From positions 1-61,152 of the forward strand of contig CAMBMS010000017.1 in the NCBI GenBank assembly GCA_945868845.1: 61,152 bases of DNA, given 5' to 3'. The notes below the pieces were generated by a model that did not search any database, had not been told where the DNA came from, and was given only the letters and a program-made list of their open reading frames with translations. Of this stretch, positions 16,638 to 25,440 are shown in pieces. The position numbers and the translations under genes were made by a program. The stretch is from Asaia bogorensis. Its GTDB lineage: Bacteria > Pseudomonadota > Alphaproteobacteria > Acetobacterales > Acetobacteraceae. Position 1 is the stretch's first letter; each line of letters opens with the position of its first letter.

Positions 16638-17597
16638 ATGCCCGATTTGCCCCGCGTACTGCTCTGGACCGACACCCCGAAGGCGTTTCAGGACGCAATC
16701 GCAGCCTCCGGCGTAGGCGCGCGCGTGCAGGTCGAAACCCTAACGCGCGGCGAAATCCCCACGCAGGCGCGGCGCGCCGATGTGCAGGCTATGCTCGCCT
16801 GGGGCGCACCACCCGGCGTGCTGCCCAGCATGGCCAGGCTGCGCTGGGTGCAGGCGCCGACCGCGGGGGTGGAAACCTGGCTCGCCATGCCGGACCTGCC
16901 GGCGCAACTCACGCTCACCTGCGCGCGCGGCACGCATGCCACAGCGATGCCGGAAAACATCCTCGGAGCGCTGTTCCATGTGGCCAAACCCTATGCCGGC
17001 ATCGCCGCGGACCAGGCACATAGCAAATGGACACGGCGCGTCTGCACGCCGCTGAATGGCGCCACCTTGGGCATTCTGGGCCTCGGCGCTATCGGGCAGG
17101 AAGTGGCGCGCATGGCCAGCGCGATCGGCATGCGCGTGATCGGCACGCGGCGCAGCTCGGCGCCCTTGCCGGGGCTGGCGGACGTGCTGGCGCCCGAACG
17201 CACCGACGAGGTACTGGCGCAATCGGATTACGTGCTGCTGCTACTCCCCGCCACGCCAGCCACGGATAATTTCATCAACGCCGAACGCCTCGCGCGGATG
17301 AAATCCAGCGCCTGGCTGCTGAATTTCGGCCGCGGCCATCTGATCGTCGATGCCGACCTGATCGCGGCGGTAAAAGCCAAACGTATCGCCGGCGCAATCC
17401 TGGACGTATTCCGCCAGGAACCCCTTCCGTTGGAGCATCCATTCTGGACCACGCCTGGTATTTCCGTCCTGCCCCATATCGGCGGCATGCATCCGCAACG
17501 GGACACCATCGTTGCCCGGCTGTTCGTCGATAATTTGACACGATTTTTGGATGACAAGCCGTTGCTCCACGTGGTGGACCGCACCGCCGGTTATTAA
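16638..17597 (+). CDS. D-2-hydroxyacid dehydrogenase family protein
   Basis: This 319-aa NAD(P)-dependent enzyme reduces 2-oxoacids or oxidises D-2-hydroxyacids. The dinucleotide motif is GLGAIGQEVA. The substrate arginine is in LNFGRGHLI, the catalytic glutamate in FRQEPLPLEHPFW and the catalytic histidine in LPHIGGMH. An open extension to 16578 has no start context, while ATG 16638 is preceded by CAGGAAAA and begins a normal N-terminus. It resembles the GhrA-like glyoxylate/hydroxypyruvate reductase branch, but the exact substrate is not assignable. It converges on the crotonase gene. Confidence 0.88.
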   Translation: MPDLPRVLLWTDTPKAFQDAIAASGVGARVQVETLTRGEIPTQARRADVQAMLAWGAPPGVLPSMARLRWVQAPTAGVETWLAMPDLPAQLTLTCARGTHATAMPENILGALFHVAKPYAGIAADQAHSKWTRRVCTPLNGATLGILGLGAIGQEVARMASAIGMRVIGTRRSSAPLPGLADVLAPERTDEVLAQSDYVLLLLPATPATDNFINAERLARMKSSAWLLNFGRGHLIVDADLIAAVKAKRIAGAILDVFRQEPLPLEHPFWTTPGISVLPHIGGMHPQRDTIVARLFVDNLTRFLDDKPLLHVVDRTAGY

Positions 17598-17615
17598 CTG
17601 GCGGCGGCGTGATTA

Positions 17616-18416
17616 CTACTTAATCGAATCCAAAGTCGGCAGCCGATAACGGTCCTGCGGATCAAGCCAGCCCTTGAAATTCGGCTTTCGCTTCTCCGCG
17701 AAGGCCGCGCGCGATTCCATCAGATCGGATTTGTCGCCGTGGTCATGCAACGCGGCGGCCAGACGCTGCAATTCCGCGCTGGGTTCGGGCCGCATCTGGC
17801 GCATCATATGCACCGTATTGACGCGCGAGGCCGGCGGCAGGGTCAGCAGATGCTCCGCCATGGCGAGCGCACTCGGCATCAGATCCTCTTGATTCACCAC
17901 ACGGTTGAGAAAACCAATTTCATAGAAACGTTGCGCCGTGAAACGGAACCCCAACGCCATTTCCATGGCGATGGGATAGGAGACATTAGCGATATGTCCA
18001 TGGTTGTAGCCACCCAGCAGCCAACGCTTGGCCTCGGAGACCTCAAAGACCGCCTCCCGCACCGCCAGACGCAGATCGGTGCGCTCCACCAGCATAAATC
18101 CGCCACCCATGGCGAAACCGTTTACCGCCGCAATGACAGGCTTTTCCAGCACCCCGGACCAGAACGGGTCTTCCATCTCTAGGCGCCGCACGCCAGGGGC
18201 GCCATTGCCCAGCGATTCCTTCATGTCCTCTCCGGCGCAGAAACCGCGCCCGGTGCCGGTGAAGATGGCGACCTCCATCTCCTTGCTGTGACGGAACTCA
18301 GTCCAGGTTTTCGCCAGCTCGGTGCGCATCTCGTGATTGAGCGCATTGAGCCGATCAGGGCGGTTCATCCGCACCACCAGGATCTGCCCGTGACGTTCGG
18401 TTTCGACAACGGCCAT
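17616..18416 (-). CDS. Enoyl-CoA hydratase/isomerase (crotonase) family protein
   Basis: The 266-aa crotonase-fold protein has the first oxyanion loop in GRGFCAGEDMKE and the second in AAVNGFAMGGGF. Where canonical hydratases carry the PGAGG-type segment with the second catalytic glutamate, it reads EVSEAKRWLLGGYNHGHIAN. It is therefore probably not a standard hydratase and may be an isomerase or hydrolase of the superfamily. The start is taken at ATG 18416 (MAVVETERHG); the extension to 18476 is unsupported. It lies on the same strand as two CoA-transferase genes. Confidence 0.85.
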   Translation of the reverse strand: MAVVETERHGQILVVRMNRPDRLNALNHEMRTELAKTWTEFRHSKEMEVAIFTGTGRGFCAGEDMKESLGNGAPGVRRLEMEDPFWSGVLEKPVIAAVNGFAMGGGFMLVERTDLRLAVREAVFEVSEAKRWLLGGYNHGHIANVSYPIAMEMALGFRFTAQRFYEIGFLNRVVNQEDLMPSALAMAEHLLTLPPASRVNTVHMMRQMRPEPSAELQRLAAALHDHGDKSDLMESRAAFAEKRKPNFKGWLDPQDRYRLPTLDSIK

Positions 18417-18838
18417 GTCGGTTTTTCCCGTGCAATGTTGATAGCGCAAGCTGCCGCGGTTCGCGGCCAAAGACAAGGCCGGAAAATTACTGGCAGTGTC
18501 TCCGTGTGAAGGCCGGCACGATCACGGAAATCAGGAGCGTTTCGGATTCCGCTTCAGTATCTATGGACCAATGCGGGTCATGGGGATGTCCCGATCTCTA
18601 TTGAAATTTGTCGATCAGGCGTTGCTGGATGAGGACGTTATTCTGGCGTTCACGTCCTGGTTTGGTGGTGCGCCTAGCGCCGTGGTCAGCAAGAGCTTCC
18701 ATGGGGATCGGCAATTAGCAATGGGCCTTGCGGCTACGAAAGCCTTTGGCGGCCTCCAGCATGGCATCCCCCGGATAGGGCGTTGCGCCAAGCTTGGACA
18801 TCACATGATTAATACGAGATGACTCGTCGCAGAAACCG
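18417..18838. other. Intergenic stretch without a recognised gene
   Basis: This 422-base stretch separates the crotonase and the first CoA-transferase. Short ORFs exist on both strands (for example plus 18496-18822) but lack ribosome sites and family features. On the minus strand a short readable segment (SRINHVMSKLGATPYPGDAM) could be the relic of a gene, but I cannot name it. The minus-strand promoter for the crotonase probably lies here. Confidence 0.4.
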
Positions 18839-20032
18839 TTAAATTGCCGCCCCCTGGCTGATAACCCCGCCCGTGGTCCATGCAGCGATCCGGTCGGCGG
18901 CAAAGCCATGCGCGCGCAGAATATCGTTGGTATGCTGCCCCAGTCCCGGGGACAGCGCGCGCGCCGTCCCGCTGACAAATTCCGGCAACCCGATGATGTT
19001 AGGTAAGGGCAAAGGCCGTGGCACGTGCGGATGCTCCAACCAGGCCACCGCGCGGCTTTCGCGCAGATGCGGATGGGCTAGGAAATCACCATAGGCATTG
19101 ATCGCCTCATGCATGACCCTCCGCTCTGTCAGCCGGGCCGACCATTCGGCGTTGGTGCGCTCCGCCATCGTGGCGCGAAACAGCGGCCAGAGCCTGTCCG
19201 CCACATCCAGCCGACCGGGGTGCGTCGCCAACGCCGCCTCCGCCGCCAGGTCATCGCGCTCGATCACGCCACAAAAATTAGTCCATTCTGCCGGGCGCAC
19301 CACGGTCACCGACAAAAATCCGTCCGTAGTGCGATAGACACCGGAAGGCGGTGCACTCGGCCGGACTTCCCCGCCCTCCAGGTGAGACTGCATCATCCGC
19401 ACCACTTGCAAACCCGCCGCAGCCTGCATCAGGCTGGCTTCGATATGTCGCCCGAGCGGTTGGGACTGCCGCGCGAACAACGCGGTGGAAACCGCGCCGA
19501 AGGCGTAGATCGCCGTGCTCATATCGATGGGGATCACCGGCACTCGGTGCGGAATACCATCCTCGCCCCGGTTTTCCAGGGTCAGGCCGGTAAAAGCCTG
19601 CAAGACCGGATCCATCGCCGGCCGCTCGGCAAAGAGACCGCGCTGGCCGAAGCCAGAGATGGATAAGTAAAGAATACGCGGCTCCCGCGCCGCCACCGCG
19701 TCGTAATGGAAGCCGAGGCGCTCGATCACGCCGGGGCGAAATCCTTGGATGAACACATCCGCTCCCTCGATCAGCCGCCAGAGAATGTCTTTCCCCGCCT
19801 CCGGCTTCAGATCCAGCGCGATGGAACGTTTTCCCAAATTCGCCGGAATCGAGTAGGCACATTGATCGCCATAGACCACACCCAGATTGCGCGCCCAATC
19901 ACCGCCCTCGATCGGCTCCACCTTGATCACATCGGCGCCGTACTGCGCCAGCAGCATTCCGCAATAAGGGCCGGCGACACCTTGGCTCAGATCGATGACT
20001 TTCAGGCCGGCGAAAGGGGTCTCATAGCTCAT
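18839..20032 (-). CDS. CaiB/BaiF family CoA-transferase
   Basis: Class III CoA-transferases move CoA between carboxylic acids through an aspartyl-CoA thioester. The 397-aa protein starts FAGLKVIDLSQGVAGPYCGM, has GADVIKVEPIEGGDWAR and IALDLKPEAGKDIL, and carries a candidate catalytic aspartate in PAMDPVLQAFTG (Asp141). ATG 20032 starts the protein at the family's normal N-terminus; the open frame up to 20185 is not supported. It follows a paralogous gene by 22 bases on the same strand, so the two are probably cotranscribed. The substrate is unknown. Confidence 0.92.
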   Translation of the reverse strand: MSYETPFAGLKVIDLSQGVAGPYCGMLLAQYGADVIKVEPIEGGDWARNLGVVYGDQCAYSIPANLGKRSIALDLKPEAGKDILWRLIEGADVFIQGFRPGVIERLGFHYDAVAAREPRILYLSISGFGQRGLFAERPAMDPVLQAFTGLTLENRGEDGIPHRVPVIPIDMSTAIYAFGAVSTALFARQSQPLGRHIEASLMQAAAGLQVVRMMQSHLEGGEVRPSAPPSGVYRTTDGFLSVTVVRPAEWTNFCGVIERDDLAAEAALATHPGRLDVADRLWPLFRATMAERTNAEWSARLTERRVMHEAINAYGDFLAHPHLRESRAVAWLEHPHVPRPLPLPNIIGLPEFVSGTARALSPGLGQHTNDILRAHGFAADRIAAWTTGGVISQGAAI

Positions 20033-20054
20033 ACCGTCCCATCCCTTGATTATT

Positions 20055-21230
20055 TCAACTAACTGAATTTCCTGCCCGCAATGCCGCGACCCGCGTGGCG
20101 CCATAGCCCAGCGCAGCGAGAATCTCGTCCGTATGTTCGCCCGATTGCGGCGGTTGCAGACGCAGGCCGGGTGACTCGCCATCAATATCCAACGGCAAGG
20201 TCGGCAACTTCGTCATCTGGCCTTGTATCATGCGCGTTGCCAGCATTCTGCCATTCGCGTTCATCTGTGGATCGTCGAACAGATCGCTCGGGCGGCGCAC
20301 CGGGGAAAATGGGATCGACGCCTCCTCCAGGATCCGACTGAGTTCCGCGATGTCATGCGACATGGCAATTTCCGTTACCAGCATGCGCAACGTCACCTTG
20401 TTCGCAACCCGCTCCCCATTAGTGACGAAGCGCGGATCGGCAAACCAGTCAGGGCGTTTGAATATCTCACAAAACCGCTGCCAGTGCGGATCGGAGGTGA
20501 TGCCAATAAACAGATTTTCCCCATCCTTCGTGCGAAATACCTCGTAAATGCCCCAGGCACCGAGGCGCGCCGGCATCGGCGGCGGCGCCTCGCCGGTCAC
20601 CACCTCCCCGGCCATGTGCTGAGCCACCAGAAAGGCGCAGCTTTCGTACAGCGCGCTGGTCACCTGCCGCCCCTGCCCATCCATGTCGCGCTGGCGCAGC
20701 GCCGCCAGGATACCGACCACCCCCATCACGCCACCCATTATATCCACCACCGACGATCCGGCGCGCAAAGGCTGGCCGGGCGGGCCGGTCATATAGGCCA
20801 GGCCGGTCTGGAACTGCACAATCTCATCCAGCGCCGGTCGATGTTCATACGGCCCGGGCAAAAACCCCTTCAACGCGCAATAGACCAGGCGCGGATTGAG
20901 CGCATGTACGGCCTGAAACCCGAGGCCCAGGCGATCCATCGCGCCAGGCGCGAAATTCTCCACCAGCACGTCGGCCGTGCGCAGCAGATCGTGCGCCACG
21001 GCAAGGCCATCGGGCGATTTCAAATCGATGCAGATGCTGCGCTTATTGCGGTTAAAGTACGAAAAAAACCCCGCCGCGAAACCGCGCAACTTACGCGTGC
21101 GGTCGCCGTCCGGTGCCGGTTCCACATGGATCACATCCGCGCCCAGATCGGCCAGCACTAACCCGCAGGACGGCCCCATGATGGTATGGGTAAATTCCAG
21201 CACAACAAGGCCCGCAAGCGGTGAAACCAC
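20055..21230 (-). CDS. CaiB/BaiF family CoA-transferase
   Basis: This 391-aa second class III CoA-transferase has LAGLVVLEFTHTIMGPSCG at the N-terminus, GADVIHVEPAPDGDRTRKL and a candidate catalytic aspartate in PALDEIVQF (Asp135). It resembles its neighbour only at family level, so the pair may act on different acids or form a heteromeric enzyme. The start is a GTG with GGAG about nine bases upstream. It is divergent from the MaoC-like pair across a 134-base gap that should hold both promoters. Confidence 0.91.
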   Translation of the reverse strand: MVSPLAGLVVLEFTHTIMGPSCGLVLADLGADVIHVEPAPDGDRTRKLRGFAAGFFSYFNRNKRSICIDLKSPDGLAVAHDLLRTADVLVENFAPGAMDRLGLGFQAVHALNPRLVYCALKGFLPGPYEHRPALDEIVQFQTGLAYMTGPPGQPLRAGSSVVDIMGGVMGVVGILAALRQRDMDGQGRQVTSALYESCAFLVAQHMAGEVVTGEAPPPMPARLGAWGIYEVFRTKDGENLFIGITSDPHWQRFCEIFKRPDWFADPRFVTNGERVANKVTLRMLVTEIAMSHDIAELSRILEEASIPFSPVRRPSDLFDDPQMNANGRMLATRMIQGQMTKLPTLPLDIDGESPGLRLQPPQSGEHTDEILAALGYGATRVAALRAGNSVS

Positions 21231-21364
21231 AATTCCATTTCTCCGGTTCTGGTATGAGCAAGTATGGGGGGCGACCCAGGCGTGTCAACGCGGGCCGAAT
21301 GGACGACAAGTCCAGTTGCGAATTGTGAAAAATTGCTGTCGAATTCGTCTATCCGTTCACCAGC

Positions 21365-21862
21365 ATGGGGAATTATTCCGTGGCCAAGATCATATTTCCC
21401 GTCGAAGCGACGCATATCATGATGTTTGCGCGCTCCATCGGCGACTATAATCCGATCTATCGCGACGCCGACGCCGCGAAAGCAACCGAGCCCGGCGGAA
21501 TCATCGCCCCGCCCAGCTTCGCCCAAGCCGTGGCCCAGTTCGACCCCGACTATCACCTGCGCCTGCATCCCGGCAAAAAATGGTTCGGTTCAGCCAAAAG
21601 CCCGAGCGGAGTCGAGGGCAAGCCCCTCTCCTCTGGTGGCCTACACGCCGAGCAGCATTACGAATATTTTCGCCCGCTCCGCCCCGGCGATGTACTGACC
21701 GTGGAAATCAAGCAGGGCGAAACCTGGGAAAAGGAAAGCAAGCGCGCAGGCAAGCTCACCTTCCGCGAACGAATCGTGGAGTATCGTGACCAGAAGGGCG
21801 AGCTGGTGATGATCGCGCGCGGCGTTGGCGTCACCACTGAACGCCCGGTCGATCAGGGTTAA
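21365..21862 (+). CDS. MaoC-like dehydratase, N-terminal-type hot-dog protein
   Basis: The 165-aa hot-dog protein resembles the FAS1-like/MaoC_dehydrat_N half of hydratase 2 enzymes (FARSIGDYNPIYRDADAAK, GGIIAPPSFAQ). The position of the catalytic histidine is occupied by tyrosine (DYNPIY), as is normal for the non-catalytic half. Its partner follows after 14 bases with an intact catalytic motif, so the two probably form one heteromeric (R)-specific enoyl-CoA hydratase. Confidence 0.85.
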   Translation: MGNYSVAKIIFPVEATHIMMFARSIGDYNPIYRDADAAKATEPGGIIAPPSFAQAVAQFDPDYHLRLHPGKKWFGSAKSPSGVEGKPLSSGGLHAEQHYEYFRPLRPGDVLTVEIKQGETWEKESKRAGKLTFRERIVEYRDQKGELVMIARGVGVTTERPVDQG

Positions 21863-21876
21863 GAGGGAGCAGGAAA

Positions 21877-22299
21877 ATGGCACTCAGAGCATCACAGCTA
21901 AAAATCGGCGACACGCAGAGCGAGATCGTGGTGGAAAACCTGTCGCGCACGCAGATCGTCATGTACGCGGGCGTGTCTGGCGATTACAACCCGCTGCACT
22001 CCGATGAAGTCTACACCACCCAGGCCGCCGGTTATCCGTCCGTCTTCGCGCACGGTATGCTGACCATGGGACTGACCAGCAAGATGCTCACCAACTATGT
22101 GGGCGACGGCAGGCTGACCAAATTCGGCGTGCGCTTTACCAACCAGGTCTGGCCCGGCGATACGCTGGAAACCATCGCCACCGTCGCGGCCATCCGTGAG
22201 GAACACGGCCAGAAACTCGTCGATCTGACACTTTCCACCAAAAACCAGGACGGCAAAGAAGTCGTCTCTGGCACCGCCACGGCAAGGATTGATGCGTAG
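21877..22299 (+). CDS. MaoC family dehydratase (catalytic half)
   Basis: The 140-aa hot-dog protein carries the hydratase 2 motif: Asp36, Asn38 and His41 in GVSGDYNPLHSDE, followed by YPSVFAHGMLTMG. Such proteins hydrate trans-2-enoyl-CoA to the (R)-3-hydroxyacyl-CoA. GGAGCAGGA precedes the ATG. It is paired with the preceding MaoC_N-type gene and divergent from the CoA-transferases, which suggests acyl-CoA catabolism. A strong hairpin follows the gene. Confidence 0.9.
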   Translation: MALRASQLKIGDTQSEIVVENLSRTQIVMYAGVSGDYNPLHSDEVYTTQAAGYPSVFAHGMLTMGLTSKMLTNYVGDGRLTKFGVRFTNQVWPGDTLETIATVAAIREEHGQKLVDLTLSTKNQDGKEVVSGTATARIDA

Positions 22300-22319
22300 G
22301 TTCGCCAGTTAAGTATGGC

Positions 22320-22338
22320 CAGGGGGCTTTGCCCCCTG
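22320..22338. terminator. Strong GC hairpin between convergent genes
   Basis: CAGGGGGC-TTT-GCCCCCTG forms a perfect 8-bp stem. A second small hairpin, AAGGG-CATA-CCCTT, lies at 22349-22362. They stand between the maoC stop and the stop of the convergent Bug gene, so they probably act in both directions. There is no clear T-run on either strand. Confidence 0.6.
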
Positions 22339-22375
22339 CACCCCCATCAAGGGCATACCCTTAGAACCCGACCGC

Positions 22376-23371
22376 TCACTCCCTGCGCGCGATGCCCAAC
22401 CGCTCCAGCGCCATGCGATAGGCGCCGATCTGGCGATACGCGAAAGCGGTGAAATCAGCGGAATCCATATAGCGGTTCGGCTGATCGAGTTTTTTCAAAA
22501 TGTCTTCGTGCTCGATGCTGTCCATCGCCTTCTTGAATCCATCATGCAGAATTTTCACGATGGCCGGATCCATGCCTTTCGGCCCCGCGAGACCGAACGG
22601 AAAATTTAGGTCGATTTCCGACTTCACCGCCAATTCCCGCAGGCTCGGTATCGCCGCATAGCGCGGGCTCGGATCATCAGTCAGCCACAGCACCGCCCGC
22701 GCCTGCCCGGCATCGATAACGGGAAACACATTCCCCCCCGTCGCCGTCAAGTCGATATGCCCGCCCAGCATTGCCGTCACCTGCTCCGACGCGCCCTTGA
22801 ACGGTACATGGGTAAATTTCAGCCCGAGCGGATACGCCACTGATTCAAACGCGAGATGCGTGGCACTGCCTGGCCCGGGGGTGGAGTAGGTTAATTTCAT
22901 CGGGTTGGCCTTCGCCTCGGCCATGATCTCGTCCCAGTTCTTCCAGCGTGCATCCGCCTTCAGCGAAACCAGAATGCGATAGCCAGACAGCCCAATGATG
23001 TAGGTAAAATCCTTCGCTGGATCAAAACTTGCCTTCTGCATCACCGGCACGGTGAAAATGCCGGTGCCAACATACGAAATCGTATAGCCATCCGGCTTGG
23101 CGGTGGCGGCCATGGTCGCCGGCCCGATCGTGCCGGCGCCACCCAGTTTATTCTCCACCACCACCTGTACGCCAAAGACATCCTTGGCCTTGTTGGCCAG
23201 CACTCGCATGTAGATATCGGAGGGTCCCCCCGCGGCGAACACATTGATCAAAGTGATCGGCCGCGATGGAAAGTTCTGCGCCGCCGCCGGGTTCGGCACG
23301 ACCCCTGGAAGCAACGTGGTCAGTAGGGCGGCAGGCAATAACCAGCGACGCATGGCATCTCTCCCAATCAT
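22376..23371 (-). CDS. Bug-family (TctC-type) solute receptor, orphan
   Basis: Bug proteins are periplasmic receptors of tripartite tricarboxylate transporters and bind carboxylates. The 331-aa protein has a signal peptide (RRWLLPAALLTTLLPG, cut near PAAAQN), FPSRPITLINVFAAGGPSD near the start of the mature part, and the family segment KPDGYTISYVG. No tctA or tctB adjoins it, so it must work with a transporter elsewhere, possibly one of the two sets in this window. Its closeness to the CoA-transferase and MaoC genes suggests uptake of their substrate. Confidence 0.9.
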   Translation of the reverse strand: MIGRDAMRRWLLPAALLTTLLPGVVPNPAAAQNFPSRPITLINVFAAGGPSDIYMRVLANKAKDVFGVQVVVENKLGGAGTIGPATMAATAKPDGYTISYVGTGIFTVPVMQKASFDPAKDFTYIIGLSGYRILVSLKADARWKNWDEIMAEAKANPMKLTYSTPGPGSATHLAFESVAYPLGLKFTHVPFKGASEQVTAMLGGHIDLTATGGNVFPVIDAGQARAVLWLTDDPSPRYAAIPSLRELAVKSEIDLNFPFGLAGPKGMDPAIVKILHDGFKKAMDSIEHEDILKKLDQPNRYMDSADFTAFAYRQIGAYRMALERLGIARRE

Positions 23372-23441
23372 TTCCCTTGGCGCGCCTTGGTCGCGCGTAT
23401 TGGATCAATCGAAGCATCTTTACAGCCTCTCAGCAATCGGT

Positions 23442-23843
23442 TTATGGCCGCCGCTCCCGCATCTGCAACACCCGCCCGGCACGCCGACGCTTCGATTTCC
23501 AAAGCCCCTTACCGACCTGCATGCGCCGCGCCGTCTCGCGTACAGCCAAGATGCCCTCCAACTTCCGCAGCCTCTACGACGCTAAGGTTGGCCAAAAATT
23601 CTCGTATTCCCTGGCCAAAAGTGCTGCGATCCGGGTGCACTGTTTTGCCGCCAGCCTAGTATGCGGAGGAGGGCCTCGTTGGCACGATACTAGACTTGGT
23701 GCGCCGTCCTGTTTCCACGCCCGCAAGACCCGCTTGAACTGACGAACCCCGATCCCCAGACGTGTGGCTGCCTCCTGCTGGCTCAGACTACACTCCATGG
23801 CCTGACGCACGACGCGCGCACGATCCCGTTCCCGCTCGCTCAT
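23442..23843 (-). mobile_element. ISNCY-type transposase remnant
   Basis: The minus strand encodes the N-terminal helix-turn-helix of an ISNCY-like transposase (SLSQQEAATRLGIGVRQFKR, then ENFWPTLAS). An in-frame TAG follows. Beyond it the same frame keeps transposase-like sequence (KLEGILAVRETARRMQVGKG, KSKRRRAGRVLQMRERRP) and stops at 23442. The rest, including the catalytic DDE core, is gone. It lies directly upstream of the broken LTXXQ gene and may have truncated it. Confidence 0.75.
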
Positions 23844-23969
23844 GAGGAATAGCCCCTACGACATCCGCTCCTCCCTCAATGACGCATCGGGTAAAGGACA
23901 TTCTAACTTTGCGCTAAGGGTGCATTTTGGCTTTGCGGCAACAACCGAACGAGAGCAGTTGCGCGGCCT

Positions 23970-24152
23970 CCTCACTACCCCAGCATCGACCGCACGAAGC
24001 TTGAGGCGCTACGGGTGGAGCAGATGAAGCTCGCCAACGAAGCCTCGAAGCGGCTCACCAACGCGACCGCCAATATCGCCTAAACCATCACCGTACCCCA
24101 GCGCGAGGACCTTGGCCGCATTCTGGAACGCGGGTTCGGCCACCAGCCCTGA
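23970..24152 (+). pseudogene. LTXXQ-motif (Spy/CpxP-like) periplasmic protein, 3' remnant
   Basis: One frame reads YPSIDRTKLEALRVEQMKLA, EASKRLTNATANIA, an in-frame TAA, then TITVPQREDLGRILERGFGH and a final TGA at 24150-24152. This resembles the C-terminal half of LTXXQ-family periplasmic proteins (Spy/CpxP relatives, helical chaperones or metal sensors), whose last motif is L/I-T-x-x-Q. The premature TAA probably replaced a glutamine codon. The signal peptide and first half are missing; an ISNCY remnant stands in their place. Family assignment is by pattern only. Confidence 0.55.
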
Positions 24153-24159
24153 AACGAAA

Positions 24160-24182
24160 CAGGGGGGCCACGTGCCCCCCTG
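24160..24182 (-). terminator. Rho-independent terminator of the LLM gene
   Basis: CAGGGGGGC-CACGT-GCCCCCCTG is a perfect 9-bp stem with a 5-base loop. Read on the minus strand it stands 24 bases after the LLM stop and is followed by TTTCGTTTC. Flanking CTGAAA/TTTCAG can extend the stem. It is the best terminator candidate for the 27.1-24.2 kb operon. Confidence 0.8.
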
Positions 24183-24206
24183 CCCTTTCAGCCCATGCGG
24201 CCCGTT

Positions 24207-25388
24207 TCAGTTCGCAGCGGCGGCCTGCACGGTCTTGAAGGCCGGCATCACTTCCTTGGCGAAGCGGTCCAGTTGTTCCAACGCCACCGCAAGCGGCGTT
24301 CCCAACGCCATGGAACACGACACCCGGTTCAGTCCCGGATAACGCTTTTCCACCGCCTTCAGGGTCTCAATGATATCGGCCGGCGTGCCTGCCAGGAACC
24401 CGCCGGCTGCCACCGCGTCCTCGATGCGTGGCAGCTTGACCGAGGCGGCAAGTTTCGGGTCGCGCATCGCCGCGATCTGCTCGTCGGACAGTGCGCGCAC
24501 CAGGCGCAGTTCGCCGAACATCTTCATGTTCTCCTCATAGTATCTCGCCGCCGCCTTCATCGCGGCTTCCTTGCTGTCGGCAATATGGAACTGGAAGCCC
24601 AGCGACAGTTTCTCCCCCGGCTCCAGCTTGATACCGCGCTTCGCATAGGCTGCCCGAAAGCCATCCATGTGCCGATCCACCGCGCCGCCCTCGGCGGAGC
24701 CACCACCGATCACGCCGCTCATGCCGTGCTTAGCCATAAAATCGAACGCGCGTTCGGAACCGGACTGGATCGGCTGCCAGCATTCCACAGGCGTACGCAT
24801 CGGGCGCGGCACGAGGGAAAGCTCCTTCAGCGTATAACCGCGATAGGGCACTTCCGGCGGGATCGTCCAGAACCGGCCTTTGTGGGAGAATTTCTCATTA
24901 TTGAAGGCCTTGAAGACCACATCGCAGCCTTCCTCAAACATCGCTCGATTGGCTTCCTGATCGGTCAACGGATTGCCGAAACTCTCCACCTCCCGAGTGT
25001 GATAGCCACGCGCCACGCCAAAAATCACCCGCCCGCCGGTGAGGATATCCGCCATCGCATAGTCCTCGGCCAGCCGCAGCGGATGCCACATCGGCACCAC
25101 GTTGAAGCCACAGCCGATCCGCAGATTGCGCGTCAGGCTAGCCAGATGCATGGCCATCATCAACAGGTTCGGAATGCATTCCGTGCCTTCCGGCTGGAAA
25201 TGATGCTCCGCCATCCAGAACGTGTCGTATCCGAGACCATCCATGGTCTTGGCATAAGCCACCGCCTTGTGCAGCGCCCCTGCCAGTTCTTCGTTGGAAT
25301 ACCAGCGATCGTTGATCGGCGTGCCGGTGTAGCCGAGACCCTCCATATCCACGGTGCCCACATAGGAGCTGTCAAAATACTTGATCAT
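24207..25388 (-). CDS. LLM-class flavin-dependent oxidoreductase
   Basis: The 393-aa protein belongs to the bacterial luciferase-like monooxygenase superfamily, which uses reduced FMN (or F420) supplied by a reductase. Visible are WMAEHHFQPEGTECIPN, NLRIGCGFNVVPMWHPLRLA, EDYAMADILTGGRVIFGVARGYH and, near the C-terminus, GGFLAGTPADIIETLKA. AGAAGGA stands about eight bases before the ATG. It is the second gene of a unit headed by the ThDP enzyme, 52 bases away. The substrate is unknown; no partner reductase gene adjoins it. Confidence 0.9.
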   Translation of the reverse strand: MIKYFDSSYVGTVDMEGLGYTGTPINDRWYSNEELAGALHKAVAYAKTMDGLGYDTFWMAEHHFQPEGTECIPNLLMMAMHLASLTRNLRIGCGFNVVPMWHPLRLAEDYAMADILTGGRVIFGVARGYHTREVESFGNPLTDQEANRAMFEEGCDVVFKAFNNEKFSHKGRFWTIPPEVPYRGYTLKELSLVPRPMRTPVECWQPIQSGSERAFDFMAKHGMSGVIGGGSAEGGAVDRHMDGFRAAYAKRGIKLEPGEKLSLGFQFHIADSKEAAMKAAARYYEENMKMFGELRLVRALSDEQIAAMRDPKLAASVKLPRIEDAVAAGGFLAGTPADIIETLKAVEKRYPGLNRVSCSMALGTPLAVALEQLDRFAKEVMPAFKTVQAAAAN

Positions 25389-25408
25389 CCGCGTATTCCT
25401 TCTATTAG

Positions 25409-25436
25409 CTGGCGAGAGTATCAGTCTCCTCGCCAG
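25409..25436. promoter_or_regulatory. Intercistronic hairpin between ThDP and LLM genes
   Basis: CTGGCGAG and CTCGCCAG form a perfect 8-bp stem with a 12-base loop. It lies in the 52-base gap between the ThDP stop and the LLM start on the minus strand. The T-run (TTTT) is on the plus-strand side only. On the transcribed strand it is therefore more likely an mRNA stability or partial-termination element than a full terminator. Confidence 0.5.
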
Positions 25437-25440
25437 TTTT

